A program made the translations under genes and the position numbers. From the NCBI RefSeq assembly GCF_003991425.1, contig NZ_CP034346.1, positions 471,501-535,500 of the forward strand: a stretch of 64,000 bases of DNA, in the 5' to 3' direction. This stretch comes from Paenibacillus lutimineralis. Its GTDB lineage: Bacteria > Bacillota > Bacilli > Paenibacillales > Paenibacillaceae. Shown here one piece after another: positions 49,998-57,978 of this stretch. A model generated the notes under the pieces. That model did not search any database. It was not told the origin of the DNA and saw only the letters and a program-made list of their open reading frames with translations. The first letter of the stretch is position 1, and every line of letters starts with the position of its first letter.

Positions 49998-51038
49998 ATG
50001 AGCTATCGATTATCAGAGCTATCCAAAGATTATTTTCCAAATTTATTAGATGGGATTCATAACATACATGATTGGGAAGAGAAGAGAACGCGAATTGCGC
50101 GATTATGGGAGCAGTGGATCGGATGGATGCCCGAGCTAGTCCGGCCGGTTTATACTATACATTCCGAGCTGCAGAAGTCAAACCATGTACGTGTACATCT
50201 CTCTTATGAAACTGGATTCGGGGATCGAGTATATGCATACTTGCTTATACCTGGCCAGGAAAGAAACCCACAAGCCAAGCTATACCCGGCGATGCTGGCA
50301 CTTCACCCGACGGATGCGAAAGGCAAGGACGATATTGCGACGGATGAGGGGAGGGAGAGTCGTAGATATGCGTTAGATCTTGTCTCACGAGGTTATGTTG
50401 TCCTGGCGCCGGATACAATTACCGCAGGCGAGCGCATTTATGAGGGGGCAGAGGCATTTCAAACCGCTCCTTTCTATAGCGAATTTCCTCATTCGACAGC
50501 GGTGGGCAAGATGATCCACGATCATCAGCAGGGAATTGAACTATTATTAGACCTGCCTTTTGTGGATTCCAAACGAATCGGTGTGATTGGACATTCACTA
50601 GGTGCTTACAATGCGTACTTCTTAGCTGCAGTAGATGCACGGATTAAAGTTGTTGTCTCCAGTTGTGGACTATGTCCTTTCACCGATGACCCAACGCCTA
50701 ATCGATGGGGGCAGCGTGATTGGTTTACACATATCCCTAAGCTTACGGACGTCATGCAAGAGGACAGAGTTCCGTTCGAGTTTCATGAGATCATGGCACT
50801 TACTGCTCCCAGACCGTTATTCAACTGGTTCACTCAGAATGATCTGATCTTTCCTAATTGGCAAGCTGGGGCGCTAGCTTCAAATAATTTGGATGCTCTA
50901 TATCGATTTTTAGGACATGAAGATTGTTATGTATCTCTGCTAGGAAATGGCGGACATGACTTCCCGAAATACATTAGGGAATTGAGCTATGAATTTACGG
51001 ATCGTTGGCTTAGGAACAATGAATCGTTTATAATATAG
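49998..51038 (+). CDS. Alpha/beta hydrolase, acetyl-xylan-esterase/dienelactone-hydrolase-like
   Basis: A 346-residue cytoplasmic hydrolase. The nucleophile elbow is GVIGHSLGAYNA with Ser200; the catalytic acid is probably in LFNWFTQNDLIFPNW, and the His in GNGGHDFPKYI. The N-terminal extension (FPNLLDGIHNIHDWEEKRTRI) is shared with large esterases that remove acyl groups from sugars. GGAGAGGTGA precedes ATG 49998; the GTG nine bases upstream would overlap the previous gene. It is the second esterase-like gene around this locus, suggesting an acylated substrate. Confidence 0.82.
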   Translation: MSYRLSELSKDYFPNLLDGIHNIHDWEEKRTRIARLWEQWIGWMPELVRPVYTIHSELQKSNHVRVHLSYETGFGDRVYAYLLIPGQERNPQAKLYPAMLALHPTDAKGKDDIATDEGRESRRYALDLVSRGYVVLAPDTITAGERIYEGAEAFQTAPFYSEFPHSTAVGKMIHDHQQGIELLLDLPFVDSKRIGVIGHSLGAYNAYFLAAVDARIKVVVSSCGLCPFTDDPTPNRWGQRDWFTHIPKLTDVMQEDRVPFEFHEIMALTAPRPLFNWFTQNDLIFPNWQAGALASNNLDALYRFLGHEDCYVSLLGNGGHDFPKYIRELSYEFTDRWLRNNESFII

Positions 51039-51066
51039 AAAAATAATTGCCTATAGTAGGAGCGGA

Positions 51067-52530
51067 TTGTTTGTGTTAAGTAGAAAAAACGAATTCTTAA
51101 TACGTTATCAGACTTTGAGAGACGATCTGCGCGGTGAAATATTAAGCGGTAAGATTAAGCCAAATGAATATATATTACCTGAGAACACGCTAAGTCAGAA
51201 ATATAATATTAGCCGAGTATCCGTTCGTAAGGTATTAGCCGAACTCGTAGAAGAGGGGCTTATTGAGAAAATCACAGGTAAGGGGAATCGGGTCACTATT
51301 CCTAAAGATGGTTTGCCCGTCAAGGAAAAGATTAGACTCGCATGGTTCTCCACTTCTTATGAATTAGAAATTGTTAAGGAAATCATCGGGAAATATAATG
51401 CTTCTCAGCCATTTGCCGAGGCTGAACTCTCTATTATTCCCGAATCTAGTTATATGGAGAGTATTACTCAGCTCATTGAGGGTGAAGACGGCCCTGATGT
51501 ATTTATGATTTCAGACAGCCATTTTAGACAATTGCTAGATATGGGAAAGGCTCATCTCCTTCATCCTTATTTGTCAGATAAAATGGATCCACAGACAGAT
51601 AGTTATCCCAAGTTGTATGAATTATTTGAGTATGATGGACAGCCGATAATCACTCCCTTTTTATTCTCGCCTGTTGTAGTTTGCTATAACAAAAGATTGT
51701 TCGAACAAGCTGGTATCAGCGGTCAGGATCCTATTCATAACTGGACAGCCTTAGTTGATACGGCTAAGTCCTGTACCAAGGATACAGATGGGGATGGCCG
51801 GATCGATCATTATGGATTCTGCTTCTCATCTTCTCCTCATAGATGGCCTGTATTTATGCTTCAGAATGAAGGAACACTGATTTCCGATAATAATGAATGT
51901 AATATAGATAATAGAAATACAATAGAAGCATTGCAATTTTGTCTGGATTTAATGTATAAGGAACAGGTCTCGCCGATTTATTCGCATGGTAGTGAGTATA
52001 TGGCTGAAGCTCTATTTGTGAAGGAACGGGTAGCCATGATCCTTAGTACGTATTACTTCATGAATGAATTCAGAGGAAGCACAATGCAATGGAATGTATG
52101 TCCGGTACCAGAACAGAAGTCGGAGGGAACTTTGCTGCTAGGAGGCGGACTGGGTATTAACAAGAATAGTCAGCGCCTGAAGCTGACAGAGAGCTTCGTT
52201 GATTTTATGGTTGGGACTGAGGCCCAAACCTTAATCAAGAAGCTGGGCTGCACGATTCCCGCGTTAAAGCATGTAGCTGAAGACGATTCATTACTTGATT
52301 GGGCGATACACCCTAAGAACTATAATGTGTTTCAGGAGATTATGCCGTATACTAGGACATTGCTTGAATTAAAGATGAATACGAGTGAGTTCGATTTGCT
52401 GCGGAATGAGATGCAATTGATGTGGATGAACATAGAGGGTCCCGGGGAGGCTTGCGGGCGAATTGTACAACTTATTAATGAGCGGCGAGCCCAAGTTATG
52501 GATTCTGTTAGTTCTAAGGAATTGCAATGA
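51067..52530 (+). CDS. GntR-type regulator fused to an extracellular solute-binding-protein domain
   Basis: A 487-residue cytoplasmic regulator. Residues about 5-80 form a GntR winged helix (LRDDLRGEILSGKIKPNEYI, then LSQKYNISRVSVRKVLAELV). Residues about 90-480 form a family 1 solute-binding fold (VVVCYNKRLFEQAGI, a calcium-like loop DTDGDGRIDHYGF, FVKERVAMILS, LLGGGLGINKNSQ) with no signal peptide, so the sugar sensor has been taken from a transporter protein. It probably binds the imported sugar and controls the ACNTGT-repeat operators of this cluster; that link is inferred from proximity. TTG 51067 lies four bases and GTG 51073 ten bases from AGGAG; either may be the start. A terminator follows. 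Confidence 0.87.
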   Translation: MFVLSRKNEFLIRYQTLRDDLRGEILSGKIKPNEYILPENTLSQKYNISRVSVRKVLAELVEEGLIEKITGKGNRVTIPKDGLPVKEKIRLAWFSTSYELEIVKEIIGKYNASQPFAEAELSIIPESSYMESITQLIEGEDGPDVFMISDSHFRQLLDMGKAHLLHPYLSDKMDPQTDSYPKLYELFEYDGQPIITPFLFSPVVVCYNKRLFEQAGISGQDPIHNWTALVDTAKSCTKDTDGDGRIDHYGFCFSSSPHRWPVFMLQNEGTLISDNNECNIDNRNTIEALQFCLDLMYKEQVSPIYSHGSEYMAEALFVKERVAMILSTYYFMNEFRGSTMQWNVCPVPEQKSEGTLLLGGGLGINKNSQRLKLTESFVDFMVGTEAQTLIKKLGCTIPALKHVAEDDSLLDWAIHPKNYNVFQEIMPYTRTLLELKMNTSEFDLLRNEMQLMWMNIEGPGEACGRIVQLINERRAQVMDSVSSKELQ

Positions 52531-52555
52531 GATGAATAAATTAGAAGTACAAAAT

Positions 52556-52604
52556 AAGGTGTGTCACGTACGTCATTCATATGACCCGTGCACACCTTAT
52601 TTTT
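52556..52604 (+). terminator. Rho-independent terminator of the transporter/aminotransferase cluster
   Basis: An 8-bp outer stem (AAGGTGTG with CACACCTT) continues inward through CACG/CGTG and GTCAT/ATGAC, and is followed by ATTTTT. Confidence 0.85.
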
Positions 52605-52610
52605 ATGAAC

Positions 52611-52627
52611 ATTTGTACATTACCTAC
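52611..52627 (+). promoter_or_regulatory. Weak match to the cluster operator
   Basis: ATTTGTACATTACCTAC matches ACCTGTATATTACCTGT at 12 of 17 positions, upstream of the large secreted protein gene. No good promoter overlaps it, so membership in the regulon is doubtful. Confidence 0.3.
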
Positions 52628-52661
52628 AAAATATTCTCCTTCCGGGGAGTATATGGTCTAT

Positions 52662-52697
52662 CTAATTTACATAAATATGAACATCATTTGGTTCTCC
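52662..52697. repeat. 36-nt repeat, copy 2 (matches 23285-23320)
   Basis: Same orientation as copy 1 and 32 of 36 matching positions, including an identical 18-bp core. It lies in the leader of the large secreted protein gene and is followed by TATAAT at 52699-52704, which could be a -10 box. Confidence 0.6.
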
Positions 52698-52755
52698 TAT
52701 AATAATCCGATGCAAGAATAAAGATGTTGTACAAGTCATTATCAATCGGAGGGAA

Positions 52756-55700
52756 ATGATGAACAAATTATATGGAGTCATCTCCAAATGGGTAAAGTCA
52801 GGGATTGCTCTATCATTGGCACTATCGATTCAATTGGGATTAGGTCAAGAGGTTCCGTCTGCTCATGCAGAAGGACCAAGTGATCCTGCGCCGTTTATTG
52901 CGGCCAAGGTCATTAATGAGAATGCCGGAAAAAAAGTGCTCTTCGACAACACACACGGTCAAACGTCAGGTGCTGCGGATTGGGTCATCGACGGCGGCTT
53001 CTCGGATTTCGGTAATGCGTTGGCTAATCGTGGCTATGATGTGAAGGAGCTTCGCAAGTCTACTTCATTTACTTATAGCGATCTGAGCAATTACTCGGTG
53101 TTCATCGTTGCCGAGCCTAACATTCCATTTAAGCAGAGCGAGCAGCAGGCGATGAAGCAATATGTAGAGGCAGGAGGCAGCATTTTCTTCATTGGCGACC
53201 ATTATAATGCGGACCGCAACAAGAATCGTTGGGACGGTTCGGAGTCTATCAATGGGTATCGCCGTGGAGCTTGGGAAGATCCAGCGAAGGGAATGAACGC
53301 TGAGGAGAAAAATTCAGCAGCGATGCAAGGCGTTGTTAGCTCTGACTGGCTCGCGGACAACTTTGGCGTACGCTTCCGCTATAACGCACTTGGCGATATT
53401 ACGGCTAATGATATCGTTGCGCCGAACCAAGCCTTCGGCATTACGCAAGGGGTATCTACGGTAGCGATGCATGCCGGTTCAACATTGGCGATCATCGATC
53501 CGAACAAGGCAAAAGGGATTGTCTACTTGCCGAAGACGAAGGATGCCTGGGCTAGTGCAGTGGATCAAGGCGTCTATAATAGCGGGGGCAAGGCTGAAGG
53601 CCCGTATGTTGCCGTATCCAAGCTCGGCACGGGCAAGGCAGCATTCATTGGGGATTCCTCGCCTGTAGAGGATGCCTCCCCAAAATACCTGCGTGAAGAG
53701 ACAGGAACCAAGAAGACGACTTATGATGGCTTCAAAGAGCAAGATGATGCAACACTGCTCTTGAACTTGGTAGATTGGCTGTCGAAGCAGGAGAGCTATA
53801 CGAGTCTGGATCAAGTGAACAACTTACAGCTTGATACGAAGACAGAATTGCTTCCGTTCGAGACACCTGCCGCTTCAACTGAGCCACAGGCCGAACCATG
53901 GTCTGCTCCAGCTGCTGGCTATAAGTGGTGGGATTCATCGACATTCAAACCGGGTTCGTATGGTGGACCAGCGGCAACGGCGAATGCAACCTATTCGTTC
54001 GTGCATCAAACGGTTCTTCCGAACGCACAGGACTTCCAAGTCCGCGTTGCGGTAGATCATCTGCCGGCTAACTCCACAGTGTCAGGCTTGAGTGTCGGGA
54101 TTTATCTGACTGGCGGTACACAGGTGGCCAAGGTTCAGAATGCAAATGGAAGCTGGCCATCAGCTTATGGATATAGCGAGACGTTTAGTGTGACTTCGAA
54201 CAGTCAAGGCCGTGGATATAAGGATCTGACGGTTCGCATTAAGCCAGGTACAGCAGGGGCCGCCAGTCTTCGTCTAAGACAGAATGGCAATAATTTGTTG
54301 ACTACATCGGTATCATTAGCAGATGTACCTGCCGAACCGCTTCCGGAGGAAGGAGACCCTAACCAGATTCCGGCATTGAGCACGATCGCAGAAGGAAGAA
54401 GCAAGTCGGAAGGAAGCCTCGTTACGCTACAAGGTACGATTACGACTGAACCGGGCGTGTATGGGGGACAAGCCTTCTACATGCAGGATGAGACCGGAGG
54501 TATATACGTATTTCAGAGCACCAGCGGATTCCATCAAGGGGATGTTATTAAGATTACCGCTCCTCTAGCGCTTTACAATACGGAGCTAGAGCTGGCCGAT
54601 CCGATTGCGATCGAGAAGGTGGGAACAGCAGAACTGCCTCTGCCGAAGCAGGCTGCTTCCGTTAATGCCGATAATCAAGGCCAACTGGTTGAATTGAAAA
54701 AGGCAACAATTCATAATATTATCACTGCTTCACCGGCAGGATCCTTTGAATTTGATGCGGTAAGCGACGGCATCAGCAATCATGTCCGTGTTGATGCAAG
54801 AACAGGCATTCAGCTGGCAGATTTCCCTTATAAGGAAGGCCAAATCGTAGATATGAGAGGGATTTCCGCTATTTTTAAAGGCGTATATCAATTGAAGCTG
54901 CGGGGAGCGAGCGATATCTCTCTTGCGGAAGCTGCTTTAGCGCCAGTAACTTCAGTGGCACTGTCTGAAGTACCTAATGATCACGACTGGTTCAATCGGG
55001 GTGTGGTGCTTACTCTGACCACTGATAATCAGGGGTCTGGCGAAGTAACTACGAAATATGCAATGAATGGCGGAACAGAAGCAGTCTATACAGGACCTGT
55101 CTCTATCACTACCGAAGGAATCAACACGGTTCGTTATTATTCGGTTGGTACGAATGGTCTTGTAGAAGAAGCCAAGTCGATTGAAGTCAAAGTAGATTTG
55201 ACCGCGCCTTCGGCGGTTCTAACTCAATCGGGGAAAGCTGTAGGCGACGTACTGGAGCAGGATGTACTGAAATTTGAGCTGGTCAGCTCGGATACAGGTT
55301 CCGGGGTAGCTACGCAGCAGTTGTGGGTAGATGGAAGAGAAATTCAAAGTGGACAAATAGTATACGCGAAGGACCTTGGTGTGGGCGCTCATACTGTGAA
55401 ATATGTGGTAGCAGACTTGGCTGGCAATGTAACGGAGAAGAGTATTGCTTTCCAGGTTGGCCAACCGCTTGCGAAAGGTGCTCCAGGTACTCCTGTATTA
55501 TCCTCGACGAGCGGACATTCTAACGGACTGCGGGACGGAAATTATAAGATCACAATGAATTTATGGTGGGGCAATAACGGTACGGAGTTCAAGCTGTATG
55601 AGAATGGCGTACTGATTAGCACAAATGAATTAAAGGATGTATCGCCATCAGCTCAGTCTGTAAGCATTGATATTACCGGCAGACCGAATGGGACTTATGT

Positions 55701-56055
55701 CTACACGGCAGAGCTGATCAATTCGCAAGGAACCACGAAGTCCAATCCGCTGACCATCGTGGTTGCCGATGCCGCTCCTGGTAAGCCGGTTCTGTCACAG
55801 GACAATTGGGATGGCGACGGCAACTATAACGTATCGATGAATCTGTGGTGGGGGACGAATGGTTCGGAGTATCGTCTCTACGAAAATGGGGTATTGGTTG
55901 ATACACAGATTTTATCGATCAACACACCTTCCGCCCAACGGGCAGTTACTAAGGTAATTGATAAAGCGATCGGATCCTACGAATACCGCGCTGAACTGGT
56001 GAACGCCGCAGGTATCACCTCCAGTGAGACCGTTGTGGTTCGTGTAACGAAGTAG
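52756..56055 (+). CDS. Large secreted multidomain protein with GATase-like, OB-fold-like and chitinase-A-N-like domains
   Basis: A 1099-residue extracellular protein. Order: signal peptide (1-37, ending AHA-EG); GATase/DUF4350-like alpha/beta domain (about 50-350: [57 protein letters not shown]); a jelly-roll-like region (385-525); an OB-fold-like domain (535-730: [34 protein letters not shown]) of the kind found beside secreted nucleases; Ig-like domains with GNVTE-type ends (735-905); two chitinase-A N-terminal-like modules (about 915-1000 and 1010-1099, hallmark [18 protein letters not shown]). The ATG at 52756 or 52759 follows CGGAGGG. No clear catalytic site is visible; DNA or glycan processing at the surface is only suggested by the module types. 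Confidence 0.82.
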   Translation: MMNKLYGVISKWVKSGIALSLALSIQLGLGQEVPSAHAEGPSDPAPFIAAKVINENAGKKVLFDNTHGQTSGAADWVIDGGFSDFGNALANRGYDVKELRKSTSFTYSDLSNYSVFIVAEPNIPFKQSEQQAMKQYVEAGGSIFFIGDHYNADRNKNRWDGSESINGYRRGAWEDPAKGMNAEEKNSAAMQGVVSSDWLADNFGVRFRYNALGDITANDIVAPNQAFGITQGVSTVAMHAGSTLAIIDPNKAKGIVYLPKTKDAWASAVDQGVYNSGGKAEGPYVAVSKLGTGKAAFIGDSSPVEDASPKYLREETGTKKTTYDGFKEQDDATLLLNLVDWLSKQESYTSLDQVNNLQLDTKTELLPFETPAASTEPQAEPWSAPAAGYKWWDSSTFKPGSYGGPAATANATYSFVHQTVLPNAQDFQVRVAVDHLPANSTVSGLSVGIYLTGGTQVAKVQNANGSWPSAYGYSETFSVTSNSQGRGYKDLTVRIKPGTAGAASLRLRQNGNNLLTTSVSLADVPAEPLPEEGDPNQIPALSTIAEGRSKSEGSLVTLQGTITTEPGVYGGQAFYMQDETGGIYVFQSTSGFHQGDVIKITAPLALYNTELELADPIAIEKVGTAELPLPKQAASVNADNQGQLVELKKATIHNIITASPAGSFEFDAVSDGISNHVRVDARTGIQLADFPYKEGQIVDMRGISAIFKGVYQLKLRGASDISLAEAALAPVTSVALSEVPNDHDWFNRGVVLTLTTDNQGSGEVTTKYAMNGGTEAVYTGPVSITTEGINTVRYYSVGTNGLVEEAKSIEVKVDLTAPSAVLTQSGKAVGDVLEQDVLKFELVSSDTGSGVATQQLWVDGREIQSGQIVYAKDLGVGAHTVKYVVADLAGNVTEKSIAFQVGQPLAKGAPGTPVLSSTSGHSNGLRDGNYKITMNLWWGNNGTEFKLYENGVLISTNELKDVSPSAQSVSIDITGRPNGTYVYTAELINSQGTTKSNPLTIVVADAAPGKPVLSQDNWDGDGNYNVSMNLWWGTNGSEYRLYENGVLVDTQILSINTPSAQRAVTKVIDKAIGSYEYRAELVNAAGITSSETVVVRVTK

Positions 56056-56087
56056 CGGAAAGACGTAACTAATAGAGTAGACAGTTA

Positions 56088-56135
56088 AGGGGATGTCCCA
56101 AGTCTTTATAGACTTTAGGGGCATCCCCTCTTCTT
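56088..56135 (+). terminator. Rho-independent terminator of the large secreted protein gene
   Basis: AGGGGATG pairs with CATCCCCT and the interior adds CCC/GGG and AAGTCT/AGACTT, giving a long hairpin, followed by CTTCTT. Confidence 0.8.
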
Positions 56136-56207
56136 ATGTGATTGTTCAAGATGGCATATTAATTTATGAACAGGAACTATTACGGTGTTGTCGAATATGA
56201 ATTTAAT

Positions 56208-56237
56208 AAAGGGAATGGCTTCGGCCAATCCCTTTTT
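56208..56237 (+). terminator. Orphan terminator-like hairpin with TTCG loop
   Basis: AAAGGGAATGGC and GCCAATCCCTTT pair around a stable TTCG tetraloop with one A-A mismatch, followed by more T. No gene ends just before it, so it may be a second terminator or a remnant. Confidence 0.6.
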
Positions 56238-56289
56238 GAACAAGCTTCGCATTGAATGAAGACCACCATCACTTAAGTAGCCCCAAAAC

Positions 56290-56466
56290 TGCAAAAGTAC
56301 ATCTTTTTTCGCTTACCGCATACTTAGCTAACCATATTCCTGCAAAAATGCAGTTATTTGACCCGAAAGTTCGTTAATTGGGGGTAGATTTAGTGGAAAT
56401 ACCTGCATTATTACATCAATTTATCGAAAATTGGCGATTATTCTCCCGAATACCTGCACTTTTGCA
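56290..56466 (+). repeat. Four-unit TGCA-N4-TGCA intergenic repeat element, copy 2
   Basis: Units at 56290-56301, 56341-56352, 56404-56415 and 56455-56466, with start distances 51, 63 and 51 bp against 50, 62 and 51 bp in copy 1 at 4019-4193. Flanks alternate AACTGCA/CCTGCA on the left and TGCAGTT/TGCAGG on the right. Sequence between units differs between the two copies. The element occupies the middle of a 511-bp gap that otherwise holds only terminators. Confidence 0.78.
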
Positions 56467-56566
56467 GTTTTGTTCAGGTGTGGGCCAGGTGCCAGCACGT
56501 GTTGAGCGTGTGCGAGGTAGGCTACCTGTACATTTGAAGTTATAAAAGGCCAATCCGCACTACTTT

Positions 56567-57340
56567 TCACAAAATTTGCGCGTACTTCAGACCGTTGAGG
56601 ATGCCGCCGTGATCAACATGGGTAGTTACATAGTTTGCATATGGGATCAGATCCTGATGGGCATTCCCCATCGCGATGCCAAGGCCCACCGCAGCTAGCA
56701 TCTCTTTATCATTCAGGCCATCGCCGAAGGCAATAGACTCCTTAGGTGAGAGGTCTAATAGGCGAAGCATCGCGTTGATTCCAATCGCTTTGGATGAATC
56801 AGCGGGAAGGACATCCATAGCGGATTTATGCCAACGGATATAACGTAGTCCGGGAATATGCTCTTGATACAAATGTTCGTCTGTCTCCTCACAGTGGAGG
56901 AATATTTGATAGATGTCCTCTTTTGTCCAATAGTCAGGGTCATAGCCGGGAAGATCAACCTTTAGTGACTGCACGGAGGTTTGAACAGAAGGATCGATCT
57001 CACTATTTGCATAGAAGGCAGAACTCCCCTCAAAGACAAGGGAATGACAATGCTCCGTAGAGAGCTTGACCAGCGCTTCTACATCGGCACGGGGGATTGG
57101 GTGTTGATAGATCGGTTTCCCTTGGTATACGACATAGCCGCCGTTCAAACTAACATAGGAATCAATGGCTAACTGCTGAGCCAGCCTCTCAAAGAAATAC
57201 GGCGCTCTGCCAGTAGCGATAACCGGTTCAACTCCACGACGTCTGACCTCGGCGATCGCCTCAATGGTATCCTGCGGAATCTTCTTCTCGTCGTTCACTA
57301 GCGTACCATCAATATCAAAAAAGGCGATTTTATAGTCCAT
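56567..57340 (-). CDS. HAD-superfamily phosphatase, Cof-type
   Basis: A 257-residue cytoplasmic phosphatase. Motif I is FFDIDGTLV with Asp9 as nucleophile and Asp11 as general acid; ATGRAPYF is motif II; the C-terminal FGDGLNDKEML is motif III/IV with the metal-binding Asp residues, and a C2B-type cap lies between. Cof-type enzymes act on small phosphorylated metabolites such as sugar phosphates or cofactors; the substrate is not readable. GGAGAAACGA precedes the ATG. Transcribed alone. Confidence 0.92.
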   Translation of the reverse strand: MDYKIAFFDIDGTLVNDEKKIPQDTIEAIAEVRRRGVEPVIATGRAPYFFERLAQQLAIDSYVSLNGGYVVYQGKPIYQHPIPRADVEALVKLSTEHCHSLVFEGSSAFYANSEIDPSVQTSVQSLKVDLPGYDPDYWTKEDIYQIFLHCEETDEHLYQEHIPGLRYIRWHKSAMDVLPADSSKAIGINAMLRLLDLSPKESIAFGDGLNDKEMLAAVGLGIAMGNAHQDLIPYANYVTTHVDHGGILNGLKYAQIL

Positions 57341-57549
57341 TCATTCGTTTCTCCTATCCTCTGAGATCTCTCTATTAATATGGTCGTAATATACCATCCG
57401 CTTGAGTAGGTGGCAAGTTGGAGACAAGCGGATTAATATTATATATACTTCAATATTTATAGTGTGAAGTATAAATGTACACGGACTCTGGTTATATAGA
57501 TATAGTACAATTATCTAATAGATGACCGATTCATGAAAGGATGAAAAGC

Positions 57550-57888
57550 ATGAACAACAAAGTTATTTTTCTGACGACGGATAGTCTTGGGGATGGAGAT
57601 AAGGAGCTCGGAGCGCAGCTGCTAGAGACTTATGTAAATCTGTTGAAGCAGCGCGAGACTCTGCCGGCAGCGGTATTTTGCGTGAATCGGGGGGTGCTGG
57701 CATTAACGGAGCAATCCTTTGCATCTCTGCATTTGAAGGAGCTTGAGGACAAGGGGGTTCCTGTATTTGCTTGTGGGACTTGCGTTGACTACTATAAAAT
57801 TCACGATAAGTTAGTGGCCGGGAAAGTGTCCAGTATGGGATATTTCATGGAACTTGCTGAAAAATACGAAGTTGTCACAATCGCGTAG
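57550..57888 (+). CDS. DsrE-like small protein (YedF C-terminal-type, CGTC motif)
   Basis: A 112-residue protein of the DsrE/DsrF-like fold, matching the C-terminal half of YedF-type sulfur/selenium metabolism proteins: KVIFLTTDSLGDGDKELG, a central FCVNRGVLAL, and the cysteine pair in VFACGTCVDYY. The N-terminal TusA-like half of full-length YedF is missing, so it is a stand-alone domain. GAAAGG lies nine bases before ATG 57550; an in-frame ATG at 57541 directly abuts it. A role in sulfur-relay chemistry is possible; no sulfur genes are adjacent. Confidence 0.82.
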   Translation: MNNKVIFLTTDSLGDGDKELGAQLLETYVNLLKQRETLPAAVFCVNRGVLALTEQSFASLHLKELEDKGVPVFACGTCVDYYKIHDKLVAGKVSSMGYFMELAEKYEVVTIA

Positions 57889-57922
57889 CTTACCAGAATG
57901 ATACGATGATATAAAAAATAAG

Positions 57923-57955
57923 AAAGAACCAGAGCCAAGGGGCTGCTGGTTCTTT
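57923..57955. terminator. Terminator between the DsrE-like and adhesin genes
   Basis: A 10-bp stem (AAAGAACCAG with CTGGTTCTTT) with inner AGCC/GGCT pairing lies between convergent genes and can serve both; T-rich ends flank each side. Confidence 0.78.
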
Positions 57956-57978
57956 GCTATTAAGAACAATGCAGATTT

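Noticed and set aside
41391..52530. ATPase subunit for the carbohydrate importer
   Set aside because: No Walker A/B protein is encoded in the cluster; such importers usually use a shared ATPase encoded elsewhere.
51067..52530. Split into separate regulator and binding-protein genes
   Set aside because: The frame is continuous, with no internal stop, ribosome binding site or signal peptide before the binding domain.
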